From NCBI RefSeq assembly GCF_000733855.1, contig NZ_JPOJ01000001.1:2170001-2234000 (forward strand): a stretch of 64,000 bases of DNA, given 5' to 3'. The stretch comes from Methylomicrobium agile. GTDB taxonomy: Bacteria > Pseudomonadota > Gammaproteobacteria > Methylococcales > Methylomonadaceae. Shown piece by piece: positions 8,368-16,671 of this stretch; position 1 is the first letter of the stretch; each line of letters opens with the position of its first letter. The notes under the pieces are model-generated. The model had not been told where the DNA came from. It searched no databases and worked only from the letters and a program-made list of their open reading frames with translations. The translations under genes and the position numbers were made by a program.

Positions 8368-8972
8368 GGCTTTCGGAATTTCTGCGCACCTGGGAAGGGC
8401 ATGAGGCCGAGAACCGTTTCAGTCGCATCATCATCCTGGGTTTGCTGACGGTGTGCGTGATAACCTCGCTCGCCGCCTGGCGCACCGAGCGCAGCATCAT
8501 TATGGTGCCGCCGACCTTGACGAAAGAAGTCGAGGTGACCCGAACGGCGGCTTCCAGCGAGTTCAAGGAGTCCTGGGGCCTGTTTCTGGCCGAGCTGTTG
8601 GGCAATACCACGCCGGCCAATGCCGACTTTCTGAAAATCGCCATCGAGCCGCTGTTGGCGCCCGAGATCTACCGCACCGTGCTGGATGCGATGACCGATC
8701 AGATCAAGGCGATCAAAATGGATCGGGTCGCGATCAGCTTTACACCCCGGCATGTGGATTATGAAGCCGAAACCAACAAGGTCTTTGTCAGCGGCGAACT
8801 CAAAAGCCAGGGGCCCAGTTCTAAACCGGACATCAAGCCGCGTACCTACGAATTCATCATCGCCATCAAAAACTACCGGCCGCGCCTGGAGTTCATCGAT
8901 GTCTATCCTGAAGACCCCAGAACGCTGGAACGCCTGAAAGCCATGCAATCGCCACAGAGAGCAACGCCATGA
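8364..8972 (+). CDS. traE: Type IV secretion protein TraE (VirB5/8-position F-type component)
   Basis: A 202-residue protein with a GTG start at 8364 that overlaps the traL stop (GTGA). It is an inner-membrane protein with a single N-terminal membrane helix (SRIIILGLLTVCVITSLAAW, about residues 20-39) followed by a periplasmic domain containing ERSIIMVPPTLTKEVEVTR, the conserved TraE start of that domain. TraE is part of the inner-membrane assembly complex of F-type systems. It overlaps traK by four bases. Confidence 0.88.
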   Translation: MRLSEFLRTWEGHEAENRFSRIIILGLLTVCVITSLAAWRTERSIIMVPPTLTKEVEVTRTAASSEFKESWGLFLAELLGNTTPANADFLKIAIEPLLAPEIYRTVLDAMTDQIKAIKMDRVAISFTPRHVDYEAETNKVFVSGELKSQGPSSKPDIKPRTYEFIIAIKNYRPRLEFIDVYPEDPRTLERLKAMQSPQRATP

Positions 8973-9940
8973 AAAGTGCCTGTTATCCGCTCGCGTTATT
9001 GCTGATCATCAGCATGCCGGTATCCGCCCAGGAATTACCGGCTAACGGGTTAACCTCACCTCCGCATCAAGACAATAAGGCTCTGGAAACCGCGTCCTTG
9101 CAGGAGTTGCCAGGTATGGCAACTGATCAGTCTCCACTGCAAGTCGAATTGCCGCCCGTCGATGCCAGTATCCTGAATACGCCCCCTCAGCAGGCGGCCA
9201 CTTCTGTCGCGCCGCAAACCCTTCAGGTCAAGCCCGGTATCAACGAGCTGATGCCGATTGCGGTCGGTCATTTGAACCGGCTGGTGACGCCCTTCGACAA
9301 CCCGGTGGTGACTACGACCAGTCAGGCGACCACCAGCACCAAAGGCAAGATCGTCTATGTCGCGACCGCCGATGAAACCCCGGTGACCTTGTACATCACT
9401 CCCGGCGACAATCAGGACATCGCGCTCTCGCTGACGCTGATTCCCAAACGGATACCCGCCCGTGAAATCCATCTTAGCCTGGATCAGGAGACGTATAAAC
9501 GGCTGACGCAATGGCAGCAGCAAAACACGACTTCGTCCGAAATACCCGCGAACCGGGAACAGGACTACATCACCACCTTGAAGCAGCTGTTCCGCGATTT
9601 GGGATTACAAAAAACGCCCGCCGGCTTTTCATTACGCGATCCCAGTCAATCCGAACAAATCCATTGTCATCAAGACCGGGTCCGGATTCGTACCGGCCAG
9701 CTACTGGAAGGCCAGGAGCTGCTGATATTCGTGGGGGTCGCCCATAACACCGGCGTCACCTCGATCGAATTCGATGAACGCACCTGTGCTTCCACCCAGG
9801 ACGAAGTCCTGGCCGTGGCCGCCTGGCCGAAAGTGGTGTTGGGGCCCGGTGAATCGACCGAACTCTATGTCGCGGTTAGACGAAAAGACGACGCAGCCAT
9901 TACGGTCAGACCGTCCTTGCTGAACGGGAGGATGCCTTGA
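8969..9940 (+). CDS. traK: Type-F conjugative transfer protein TraK (outer-membrane core, VirB9/secretin-like)
   Basis: A 323-residue protein with a Sec signal peptide (MKSACYPLALLLIISMPVSA, cleavage expected after SA). The mature part contains HLNRLVTPFDNPVVTTTSQA and KIVYVATADETPVTLYITPG, the conserved N-terminal half of TraK, and a C-terminal beta-rich part. TraK, TraB and TraV form the envelope-spanning channel. The gene is coupled on both sides by four-base overlaps with traE and traB. Confidence 0.88.
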   Translation: MKSACYPLALLLIISMPVSAQELPANGLTSPPHQDNKALETASLQELPGMATDQSPLQVELPPVDASILNTPPQQAATSVAPQTLQVKPGINELMPIAVGHLNRLVTPFDNPVVTTTSQATTSTKGKIVYVATADETPVTLYITPGDNQDIALSLTLIPKRIPAREIHLSLDQETYKRLTQWQQQNTTSSEIPANREQDYITTLKQLFRDLGLQKTPAGFSLRDPSQSEQIHCHQDRVRIRTGQLLEGQELLIFVGVAHNTGVTSIEFDERTCASTQDEVLAVAAWPKVVLGPGESTELYVAVRRKDDAAITVRPSLLNGRMP

Positions 9941-11298
9941 TGGCCGGTATCGATAAGGGATGGTCGGCGCTGAGCCCGACTGCTAAACGTCAAGTCGTCG
10001 TAGGCAGCATCGGTACCGTGTTGATCGTGACGATCATCGGCTTGGCCTCGGTGTCTCCGGAAGTCGTCAAGCCTTCCAGCAAGCAGGCCACGATCCAGCA
10101 CATTCTCACCGATAGCGATCCCCGCTCGTTGGGTATCGACGGTATTTCCGCCCAGTTACGCGACCTGCTGCAGAAGAATGAAGAGCAGGGCCGCCGTCTG
10201 GGGGCGATCGAGGAGCAGCAAAAACGCCAGCAACAATCCGATGAGATGCGCTTCAAACAATGGACCCTGGCCGAGCGGGAGGCCTATGACGCCAAGTTGA
10301 AAGCCGTCTCCGGTGAACTGGAAGCGCTCAGGAACAAACCGGCAGCGCCTGGGGCTGTGCTTCCGGATACCTGCTCGACAGCGGGTACCGTATTACCCCT
10401 GCCCAATACGTCCGATCGGCGATCGAGCGTCACTCACACCACGCCGGACCCCAATGACCTGACTAGCGTTTTCGAACAAGCGGCCATCCCCGGCCCGAAT
10501 TCGGGCAATCCTGGTCTATCCGGAGGACGTGCGTCTCCGAATGCCCAACCGCAGGCGGTCTTGCAGATTCGCGTGATCAAGGATGACAAGGCGTCACCGT
10601 CTGTATCGGAAAGAAAAGCATTGCCTGATCAAAACGCCCGACACAGCGAAGTCTTTATTCCGGCCGGCAGCATTCTGACCGGCGTCTTGTTGAACGGATT
10701 GGATGCGCCCACCGGTAAAAAGGCTAAGAAGGAGCCGATGCCGGTGCTGTTCCGGATCAAAAAGGAAGCCATTTTGCCCAATCGCTTCCATGCGGATTTG
10801 CGTGAATGCTTCCTGTTGGCCGCCGGTTTCGGCGATTTGAGTGCCGAGCGCGCCTATTTTCGCGGCGAGACGTTTTCCTGCGTGCGTCAGGACGGCGGCG
10901 TGATTGAAGTGCCGATGAACGCCTATGCGACTGGTGAGGATGGCAAGAACGGCGTCAGAGGCCGTGTCGTGTCCAAACAAGGCGCCTTGCTGGCACAGTC
11001 AATGATGGCCGGCTTTCTGCGCGGCTTTTCCGATGCCTTCGGCCGTAACCAGGTTCCGGTGCTGCTGACCGGCGGTCTGGGGAGCCTAGCCGGCACGACG
11101 CCGTTTCAAAGCGCCTTTTCCGCCCAGTCGATGGAAGGCGGGGCGCTGAAAGGAGCCGGTTATGCGATGGAGCGCCTCTCGCACTTTTACATGGACATGG
11201 CCGAAGAGATTTACCCGGTGATCGAAGTCGATGCCACCCGGCAGGTGAATTTCATCGTGCAAAAAGGCACGGCGCTCAAATTGAAAACCCCGGCCTGA
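9937..11298 (+). CDS. traB: Type IV secretion channel protein TraB (VirB10-like)
   Basis: A 453-residue protein. It has a short cytoplasmic N-terminus, one membrane helix (VVVGSIGTVLIVTIIGLASV, residues about 20-40), and a charged coiled-coil segment rich in Gln and Glu (residues about 70-130, LLQKNEEQGRRLGAIEEQQK). A Pro/Gly linker leads to the VirB10-type beta-barrel domain with SEVFIPAGSILTGVLLNGLD, RECFLLAAGFGDLSAERAYF, and a hydrophobic segment near GGLGSLAGTTPFQSA. It bridges inner and outer membranes in the channel core. It ends the first tightly coupled set; a 96-base gap precedes dsbC. Confidence 0.9.
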   Translation: MMAGIDKGWSALSPTAKRQVVVGSIGTVLIVTIIGLASVSPEVVKPSSKQATIQHILTDSDPRSLGIDGISAQLRDLLQKNEEQGRRLGAIEEQQKRQQQSDEMRFKQWTLAEREAYDAKLKAVSGELEALRNKPAAPGAVLPDTCSTAGTVLPLPNTSDRRSSVTHTTPDPNDLTSVFEQAAIPGPNSGNPGLSGGRASPNAQPQAVLQIRVIKDDKASPSVSERKALPDQNARHSEVFIPAGSILTGVLLNGLDAPTGKKAKKEPMPVLFRIKKEAILPNRFHADLRECFLLAAGFGDLSAERAYFRGETFSCVRQDGGVIEVPMNAYATGEDGKNGVRGRVVSKQGALLAQSMMAGFLRGFSDAFGRNQVPVLLTGGLGSLAGTTPFQSAFSAQSMEGGALKGAGYAMERLSHFYMDMAEEIYPVIEVDATRQVNFIVQKGTALKLKTPA

Positions 11299-11394
11299 TG
11301 CAAAAGATGGGTGTTTCTGAAATTTATTGTTCGTATCGGCTTTTCGCCAGCCAGTAAGCTGTTGCCATCATTTTAATCCTTAACGGTCGTTCTC

Positions 11395-12195
11395 ATGAAT
11401 TGTCTTAGCCGATTCGCTTTTTTGTTACTGCTTTGCACAGGCGCTGCCGCGATGGCGGCCGATGCGCCGAAGATTTCACCGGCCGATATCGCCGCCGGCT
11501 TGATGTCGGTCAAAATCGATGGCATGCAGGATTTGCCGATAACCGGGCTCAAAATGGTCAAGACCGGTGAGCAGATCGTGTTCATGTCGAGTAATGGCCG
11601 CTTTGCGCTGTACGGCGGCAAATTGCTCGATGTCTGGACCCAGCAGGAAATCAAGGATCTTCCCGATATTGACCGGATCGCCAGGCGGATTGATCTCTCC
11701 CGGATGAAGCTCAATATCGACGATCTGGGTCCAGTCACCGTCGGTCGCGGCAAAGAGTCCGTGCTGATCTTCATCGATCCGCGCTGCCCCTATTGCGGCA
11801 AGGTCATGAAAGACCTGCAAGCCTTGCAGGACCGCTATACCTTCAAACTGGTCATGGTGCCGATCCTGGGCCAGGAATCGCAAAACATCGTCGTGCAACT
11901 GGCCTGTCAGCAAGCCTCCAAAGATCAAAAAGTTCAGGACAGCGTCCGTCAGCGCCTCCTGAAACAGGATTATGCCGGTCTTCCCACCGATAATCCTGCG
12001 TCCTGTAACAAAGAGCCGCTGCAACGGGCGATCGTAACTGCCAAGCTGTTTGGCCTGCCTGGGGTGCCGTTTCTGATCGCCCCGGATGGGCGCACGCACA
12101 GCGGCGCGCCCGAATCGCTGGCCGACTGGCTGGAAAACAAACCTGCCGTCGTTCAAGCCCCGGCCAAGACCGACAAGCTGGAGAAAAAGCCATGA
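11395..12195 (+). CDS. dsbC: DsbC-family thiol-disulfide isomerase of the conjugation operon
   Basis: A 266-residue periplasmic protein with a signal peptide (LLLLCTGAAAMA). A DsbC-type dimerisation region follows (FMSSNGRFALYGGKLLDVWT), then a thioredoxin fold whose active site is CPYC at residues 131-134 in IFIDPRCPYCGKVM. A cis-proline loop is in GLPGVPFLIAPDG. F-type systems use such enzymes to fold cysteine-rich TraN and TraU, both encoded in this operon. Its stop overlaps the traV start by four bases. Confidence 0.88.
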   Translation: MNCLSRFAFLLLLCTGAAAMAADAPKISPADIAAGLMSVKIDGMQDLPITGLKMVKTGEQIVFMSSNGRFALYGGKLLDVWTQQEIKDLPDIDRIARRIDLSRMKLNIDDLGPVTVGRGKESVLIFIDPRCPYCGKVMKDLQALQDRYTFKLVMVPILGQESQNIVVQLACQQASKDQKVQDSVRQRLLKQDYAGLPTDNPASCNKEPLQRAIVTAKLFGLPGVPFLIAPDGRTHSGAPESLADWLENKPAVVQAPAKTDKLEKKP

Positions 12196-12722
12196 GCCCG
12201 CGCCGATTGATTCTACCGCTTTTCCTGGGATTGGTCGTCTTACTCAGCGCCGGCTGCGCCACGCAATACGGCTGCAAGGGCATGCCGGACGATCCCAAGT
12301 GTCTCTCCACCACGGAAGCCTATCAGGTGACCGACAAAGCCTTGCCGGAGCTGTCCAAACCCGAAACCCAAAAAATTGAGGTAGTTAAAGCGGGTGCCAT
12401 AGCCCCTTTCCCGCGCCATGCTCGGCAACCCGTCCCTAAAATCGAGGATCCCACGCCGATTCGAACCCCGGCTCAGGTCATGCGCATCTGGATTGCGCCC
12501 TGGGAAGACAGCGACGGCGACCTGATGGTCTCGGGCTATGTGTACACCGAACTGGAACCTCGGCGCTGGATGATCGGTAAAAGTGCGCCGACGGTCAGCC
12601 CGTCGCTGATTCCGCTGCAAATCGAGCAGCGTCCTCCGGAAAGGCCGCTAGATCGGGATCAGGCCGGTACCGACACCGAAGGGATGCCGCCAGGTTCATT
12701 GAAAGCGCCAAACACGCATTAA
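12192..12722 (+). CDS. traV: Conjugal transfer lipoprotein TraV
   Basis: A 176-residue outer-membrane lipoprotein. The signal peptide ends in a lipobox, LLSAGC, with Cys expected to be acylated. It is followed by ATQYGCKG and further cysteines near DPKCLS, as usual for TraV (VirB7 position). The region IRTPAQVMRIWIAPWEDSDG and SGYVYTELEPRRWMIG is the conserved TraV C-terminal portion. TraV anchors the TraK ring in the outer membrane. It is followed by a 125-base gap ahead of the pilin gene. Confidence 0.88.
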   Translation: MSPRRLILPLFLGLVVLLSAGCATQYGCKGMPDDPKCLSTTEAYQVTDKALPELSKPETQKIEVVKAGAIAPFPRHARQPVPKIEDPTPIRTPAQVMRIWIAPWEDSDGDLMVSGYVYTELEPRRWMIGKSAPTVSPSLIPLQIEQRPPERPLDRDQAGTDTEGMPPGSLKAPNTH

Positions 12723-12847
12723 ACCATCCTTCCGCCGATCCTTACCGGAATGAGCGAGATGCCGCGGGCAACCGCTTGGGCGAGCCGGACATTGGGTCCG
12801 AGACAGGACGGGCAACCGTCTTTTCATTTCCCCATGAGGTCGTTTTT

Positions 12848-13147
12848 ATGAGTTTGTCACGTCAAACGGGCGCGTCGGTGGTCCTGGCATCCCTATTGCT
12901 GGTCATGCTGGCGCCCGATGCGCTGGCCGGGGCCGGCGGCACCGAGTTCAACAATGTCTGGACGCTGCTCACCGGCTGGGTAGAAGGGCTGCTCGGCCGC
13001 ATCATCGCCATCGTGTTTGTGATCGTGGGTTTGGTTGCCGGCGTCGTGCGCGGCAGCATCATGGGTTTCGTATTGGGTATTGCCAGTGGCGTCGGCTTGT
13101 TCGCCGCCCCGACGATCATTACCAATATCGTCACCGCCACGCTGTGA
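12848..13147 (+). CDS. traA: F-type pilin precursor TraA
   Basis: The start at 12848 is preceded by GAGGT. The in-frame ATG at 12776 has no ribosome site and would spoil the signal peptide. The 99-residue prepilin has a long leader with cleavage likely after DALA, leaving GAGGTEFNNVWTLLTGWVEG. Two hydrophobic helices (IIAIVFVIVGLVAGVVRGS and IMGFVLGIASGVGLFAAPTI) are separated by a short basic turn. This is the two-helix fold of F-type pilins. As in other F-like operons it has its own spacer, perhaps allowing extra expression. Confidence 0.88.
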   Translation: MSLSRQTGASVVLASLLLVMLAPDALAGAGGTEFNNVWTLLTGWVEGLLGRIIAIVFVIVGLVAGVVRGSIMGFVLGIASGVGLFAAPTIITNIVTATL

Positions 13148-13154
13148 GTTCGCC

Positions 13155-13418
13155 ATGAACGAGATCACCGGAAGCCATTCCCATTCCGAGACGGCGGCGG
13201 GCAACTGTCGAATTTCAACTCGGGTTTCCAAGGTGGTGCGTGTGCAGGTCGTGGCGAGCGATGGGCGGGTGCTCAATCCCTGTCATCCGGCGCGCGCCCG
13301 TGAGCTCATCCGCAAAGGGCGCGCCCTGCGACTCAGTCGTTATCCTTACACGATTCGTTTGATAGGGACGAGTCCGGAAGAGACTGAGGCCAAATCAATG
13401 CTGCAGGAAGCCTCATGA
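13155..13418 (+). CDS. Stand-alone RRXRR/PLMP-domain mini-protein between pilin and TraC
   Basis: An 87-residue protein that starts seven bases after the traA stop and overlaps traC by four bases, so it is clearly part of the operon. The core VQVVASDGRVLNPCHPARAR followed by ELIRKGRALRLSRYPYTIRL matches the RRXRR (PLMP) domain. That domain normally forms the N-terminus of IscB/IsrB proteins and some HNH endonucleases (the motif is usually PLMPCHPARARKLLRKGRA). No RuvC, HNH or other domain follows; after GTSPEETEAKSML it ends. Role unknown: it might bind RNA or DNA, or be a domesticated relic. I rest the assignment on motif similarity only. Confidence 0.7.
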   Translation: MNEITGSHSHSETAAGNCRISTRVSKVVRVQVVASDGRVLNPCHPARARELIRKGRALRLSRYPYTIRLIGTSPEETEAKSMLQEAS

Positions 13419-15829
13419 AATCCTCCCGCATTCATCCTGCCGATTCCCTGTTTTCGGCATTGGCTTATGATCCCGATCACCAGCTTTTTCTGCTGGCGGA
13501 CGCGAGCATCGGCTTCGGTTTTATTTGCCGGCCGCTGACTGGCGCCGATCCGAGCGTTTCGGCGCGGGTCAATGTGCTGCTGAATCAGGACTGGCCCACC
13601 GAGACCCTGCTGCAGGTCAGTCTCTGGACCTCCCCGGATATAGAAGAATCGTTGGCCATCATGCAAACCCGCCGTCTCAAGCAGCAGAAGACGATCTATA
13701 AAGCGATGACGCAAGCCAGCATCGATTTTTTGCGGCAGGGAACCGGTAAAGCGCCGGAAACGGTTTCCGGAGCACGCCTGCGCCGCAGCCAGGTGATTGT
13801 GACCGTCAAGCTACCCATTGTTAACCCACGGCCCAGTGAGAATGAATTAGTCAGGGCCGCAGAATTGCAGCGGGCGACCCAACAATCCTTGACCACGATC
13901 GGGCTCGTGCCTGACGTGCTCGACGCGGATCATTATGTGCGCGTGCTGAATACCGTCCTCAATTGGAATGATGATGCCGGCTGGAAAGACCGCGTCGTTC
14001 CCGAATGCGACCCGACGCAACTGATCCGCGACCAGTTGCTGGATTATGACAATGCGCTGGAGACGGACGAGAAGGGCGTCTGGCTGGGTACCAAGCGGGT
14101 CAAAACCTTGTCCGCCAAGCGCACGCCCGATCATTTCTATTTCGGCAGCGCCAAAAGCTATCTCGGCGATATTCTGTCCGGCACGCGCGGCATTCGGCAG
14201 AATACGCTTATCAGCCTGACCCTACATTACCCGGATGCCGAGTCCACCCGCGCCCGCCAGGAAGGCGTCAGACAGTTCATCACCAATCAGGTCAATACGC
14301 CGATCGCCCGTTTCCTGCCGGCGCTGATTCAGCGCAAGCATAACTTCGACGTGCTGTTCGATGCCTATGGCGACGGCGACCGGCCGATCCGGAGCTATTT
14401 TGGCCTGGTGTTGTTCTGCGATGACGGTGAGGAATCTGCGGCGATTTCCAATGCCCGGGTGTACTTCCGGGAGCTGGGTTTTCAGCTGCTGGAAGACAAG
14501 TATTTTTGTTTGCCGTTTTTTCTCAATTGCCTGCCGTTTGGGGCCGAACGGGCTGCGATAGCGGATCTCAAACGCTACCGCACCCTGGCCACCCGGCATG
14601 CGATTCCGTTGCTGCCGCTGTTCGGCGATTGGGCCGGCACCGGCACGCCGACGTTGAATTTTGTCTCGCGCAATGGCGAACACATGGCGGTGTCGTTGTT
14701 CGATACCACCGGCAATTACAATCTCTGCATCGCCGCCGAATCCGGCAAGGGCAAATCGTTTCTGACCAACGAAATCATCGTCAGCTACCTGACCGAAGGC
14801 GCGCAAATCTGGACGATCGATGTCGGCCGCTCCTATGAAAATCTCTGCGAAGTGCTGGAAGGCGATTTCGTCAAATTTACCCACGGCTCGGGGATTTGCA
14901 TGAATCCTTTCGAAATCGTGCAGAACTTTGAAGAGGAAGCCGACATGCTGGCCGGACTGGTCAGTCAAATGGCCGCGCCCACGGAAAAGCTCAGTGATTT
15001 TCAAACGGCCGGCTTGAAACGCGTACTGAAAAACCTCTGGACCGAGAAAGCCCAGGCGATGTCGGTCGACGATATCGCGGCCATCCTCTGCCGGGAAGAC
15101 GATCAGCGCCTCAGAGATGTCGGCGAGCAGTTGTTCCCGTTCACGAGCCGCGGCGAATACGGCCGTTATTTCAACGGCCGCAACAATGCGCGCTTCAGCA
15201 ACGATTTCACGGTGCTGGAACTGGAGGAACTGAAAGGCCGGAAACACCTGCAGCAGGTCGTGTTACTGCAACTGATCTATCAAATCCAGCAGGAAATGTA
15301 TCTCGGCGAACGCAACCGTCCCAAGATCGTGATCATCGATGAAGCCTGGGATCTGCTTACCGAGGGTGATGTTGCCAAATTCATGGAACACGGCTATCGG
15401 CGTTTTCGGAAGTACGGCGGGGCCGCGGTCACCATCACCCAGTCGGTCAACGACCTGTACCGAAATGCCGCCGGCCGGGCCATCGTCGAGAACTCGGCGA
15501 ATATGTATCTGTTGGGCCAGAAAGCCGAAGTCATCGAAGGCATGAAGCAGGACCGGCGGCTGCCCTTGTCGGACGGCGGTTACGAATTGCTCAAGACCGT
15601 CCATACCTTGCCGGGCGCGTATTCCGAAATCTTTTTCCTGACCGAGATGGGCTCGGGCATCGGCCGTCTGATCGTCGACCCCTTCAAACGGCTGTTGTTT
15701 TCCACCAAGCCGGAAGATGTGCAGGCGCTGAAACAACTGCGCCGCCAAGGATTGAGTCTGGGCGATGCCATCCAGCAACTGCAAAGCAGTCGTAAAGCCA
15801 AAGAGCGGGAGGTCACCCATGGTCGCTAA
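13415..15829 (+). CDS. traC: Type IV secretion ATPase TraC (VirB4-like)
   Basis: An 804-residue VirB4-family ATPase that powers pilus assembly at the inner membrane. The N-terminal TraC/F-type domain (ADSLFSALAYDPDHQLFLLA) leads to a P-loop ESGKGKSFLTNE (Ser443 to Ser448 region) and the Walker B strand VIIDEAWDLL (Asp642-Glu643). Beyond it is the RAD-type motif GAAVTITQSVNDLY and a conserved tail with FFLTEMGSGIGRLIVDPF. Length agrees with the family. It is coupled upstream to the RRXRR gene, and its last codons overlap the trbI-like start. Confidence 0.92.
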   Translation: MKSSRIHPADSLFSALAYDPDHQLFLLADASIGFGFICRPLTGADPSVSARVNVLLNQDWPTETLLQVSLWTSPDIEESLAIMQTRRLKQQKTIYKAMTQASIDFLRQGTGKAPETVSGARLRRSQVIVTVKLPIVNPRPSENELVRAAELQRATQQSLTTIGLVPDVLDADHYVRVLNTVLNWNDDAGWKDRVVPECDPTQLIRDQLLDYDNALETDEKGVWLGTKRVKTLSAKRTPDHFYFGSAKSYLGDILSGTRGIRQNTLISLTLHYPDAESTRARQEGVRQFITNQVNTPIARFLPALIQRKHNFDVLFDAYGDGDRPIRSYFGLVLFCDDGEESAAISNARVYFRELGFQLLEDKYFCLPFFLNCLPFGAERAAIADLKRYRTLATRHAIPLLPLFGDWAGTGTPTLNFVSRNGEHMAVSLFDTTGNYNLCIAAESGKGKSFLTNEIIVSYLTEGAQIWTIDVGRSYENLCEVLEGDFVKFTHGSGICMNPFEIVQNFEEEADMLAGLVSQMAAPTEKLSDFQTAGLKRVLKNLWTEKAQAMSVDDIAAILCREDDQRLRDVGEQLFPFTSRGEYGRYFNGRNNARFSNDFTVLELEELKGRKHLQQVVLLQLIYQIQQEMYLGERNRPKIVIIDEAWDLLTEGDVAKFMEHGYRRFRKYGGAAVTITQSVNDLYRNAAGRAIVENSANMYLLGQKAEVIEGMKQDRRLPLSDGGYELLKTVHTLPGAYSEIFFLTEMGSGIGRLIVDPFKRLLFSTKPEDVQALKQLRRQGLSLGDAIQQLQSSRKAKEREVTHGR

Positions 15830-16136
15830 AGCGCAGTGGTTGGGTATCGGCCTTATGGCGTTGGTCTTGGGTCTCATGGGCGGCACGATTGCCGCCACTC
15901 AGATGCTGAAAGAACCCTTGCAGCGATTGAACCTGATCACGCCGGTTTTTGTGCTGGATCGTACCCGCTTGATCCAGGCGCTTCCGCCGAATGCCACCCC
16001 GGAGCAAATGGCCCGGACCGTCGAAGACTGGCAGCGCCTGGCCACCAAGTTGAGTAATGCCGGTTACATAATACTGGATTCGACGGCCGTAGTCGCGGCA
16101 CCGGACGATACCTATGTCAGGCCGGAAGGGCAGTGA
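15819..16136 (+). CDS. TrbI-like inner-membrane protein of F-type conjugation
   Basis: A 105-residue protein whose ATG at 15819 lies inside the end of traC. It has one N-terminal membrane helix (WLGIGLMALVLGLMGGTIAA). The periplasmic part reads PVFVLDRTRLIQALPPNATP, then ends in NAGYIILDSTAVVAAPDDTY. The closing pattern, a hydrophobic strand then AVVxxAPD(D/I)T, matches the F-type TrbI family, which sits at the same place between traC and traW and influences pilus retraction. Function is inferred from position and pattern. Confidence 0.7.
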   Translation: MVAKAQWLGIGLMALVLGLMGGTIAATQMLKEPLQRLNLITPVFVLDRTRLIQALPPNATPEQMARTVEDWQRLATKLSNAGYIILDSTAVVAAPDDTYVRPEGQ

Positions 16137-16140
16137 GGTC

Positions 16141-16671
16141 ATGAGACCAAAGACATCCTTTCGAAGCATTCGGCCCAAGGTCCCGCTCGGGCCGTTTCTG
16201 CTGAAAGCCTTGCCGCTTCTGATTCTGCTGTTGGCCGTGGAGCATTACATCGGCCAGCGGTTTTTGATCGGCGGCGATGATCAGGTCGACCGCTGTTTGC
16301 CGGATAAGCGCATTTATCTCATCGATACCTACAACAAGGACATCTGGCGCGGCGATTTGATCGCCTTTCGGGCGGAACGCATGAAACCGTATTTCAAGGA
16401 CGGCCAGATCATCGTCAAGATCGCTGCCGGTGTCACCGGCGATCATGTCCAGGTCGATAGCCGTCAAACCCGGATTAACGGGGCCGTCATTATTGAAGGG
16501 CTGCCGCTGGCCGAGAAACTCAGAAAATCGCCGTCCGCCTTCAAACGCGACGAAACCATCCCGACGGCCGCGTATTGGGTTACGGGTTTAACGCCGAAAA
16601 GTTTCGATTCGCGTTACTGGGGATACGTCTATGACCACCAGGTGATTGGCCGGGCTTATGCGATCTTTTAA
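16141..16671 (+). CDS. S26-family signal peptidase of the conjugation operon (TraF/TrhF type)
   Basis: A 176-residue inner-membrane peptidase that probably matures the pilin. The N-terminal helix is LLKALPLLILLLAVEHYIG. Next come RCLPDKRIYLID, RGDLIAFRAERMKPYFKDGQ, and IIVKIAAGVTGDHVQVD, whose Lys is the general base of S26 enzymes. WGYVYDHQVIGRAY closes the fold. The usual nucleophile segment (Gly-Ser-Met-x-Pro in leader peptidase) is represented by RCLP, so a Cys stands where Ser would be expected. I believe TrhF relatives share this but cannot check. The ATG at 16141 has GTGAGG just upstream. Confidence 0.8.
   Translation: MRPKTSFRSIRPKVPLGPFLLKALPLLILLLAVEHYIGQRFLIGGDDQVDRCLPDKRIYLIDTYNKDIWRGDLIAFRAERMKPYFKDGQIIVKIAAGVTGDHVQVDSRQTRINGAVIIEGLPLAEKLRKSPSAFKRDETIPTAAYWVTGLTPKSFDSRYWGYVYDHQVIGRAYAIF

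Noticed and set aside
14222-15247. 341-codon minus-strand frame inside traC
   Set aside because: It is a mirror of GC-rich traC codons; the + strand gene has intact Walker motifs.
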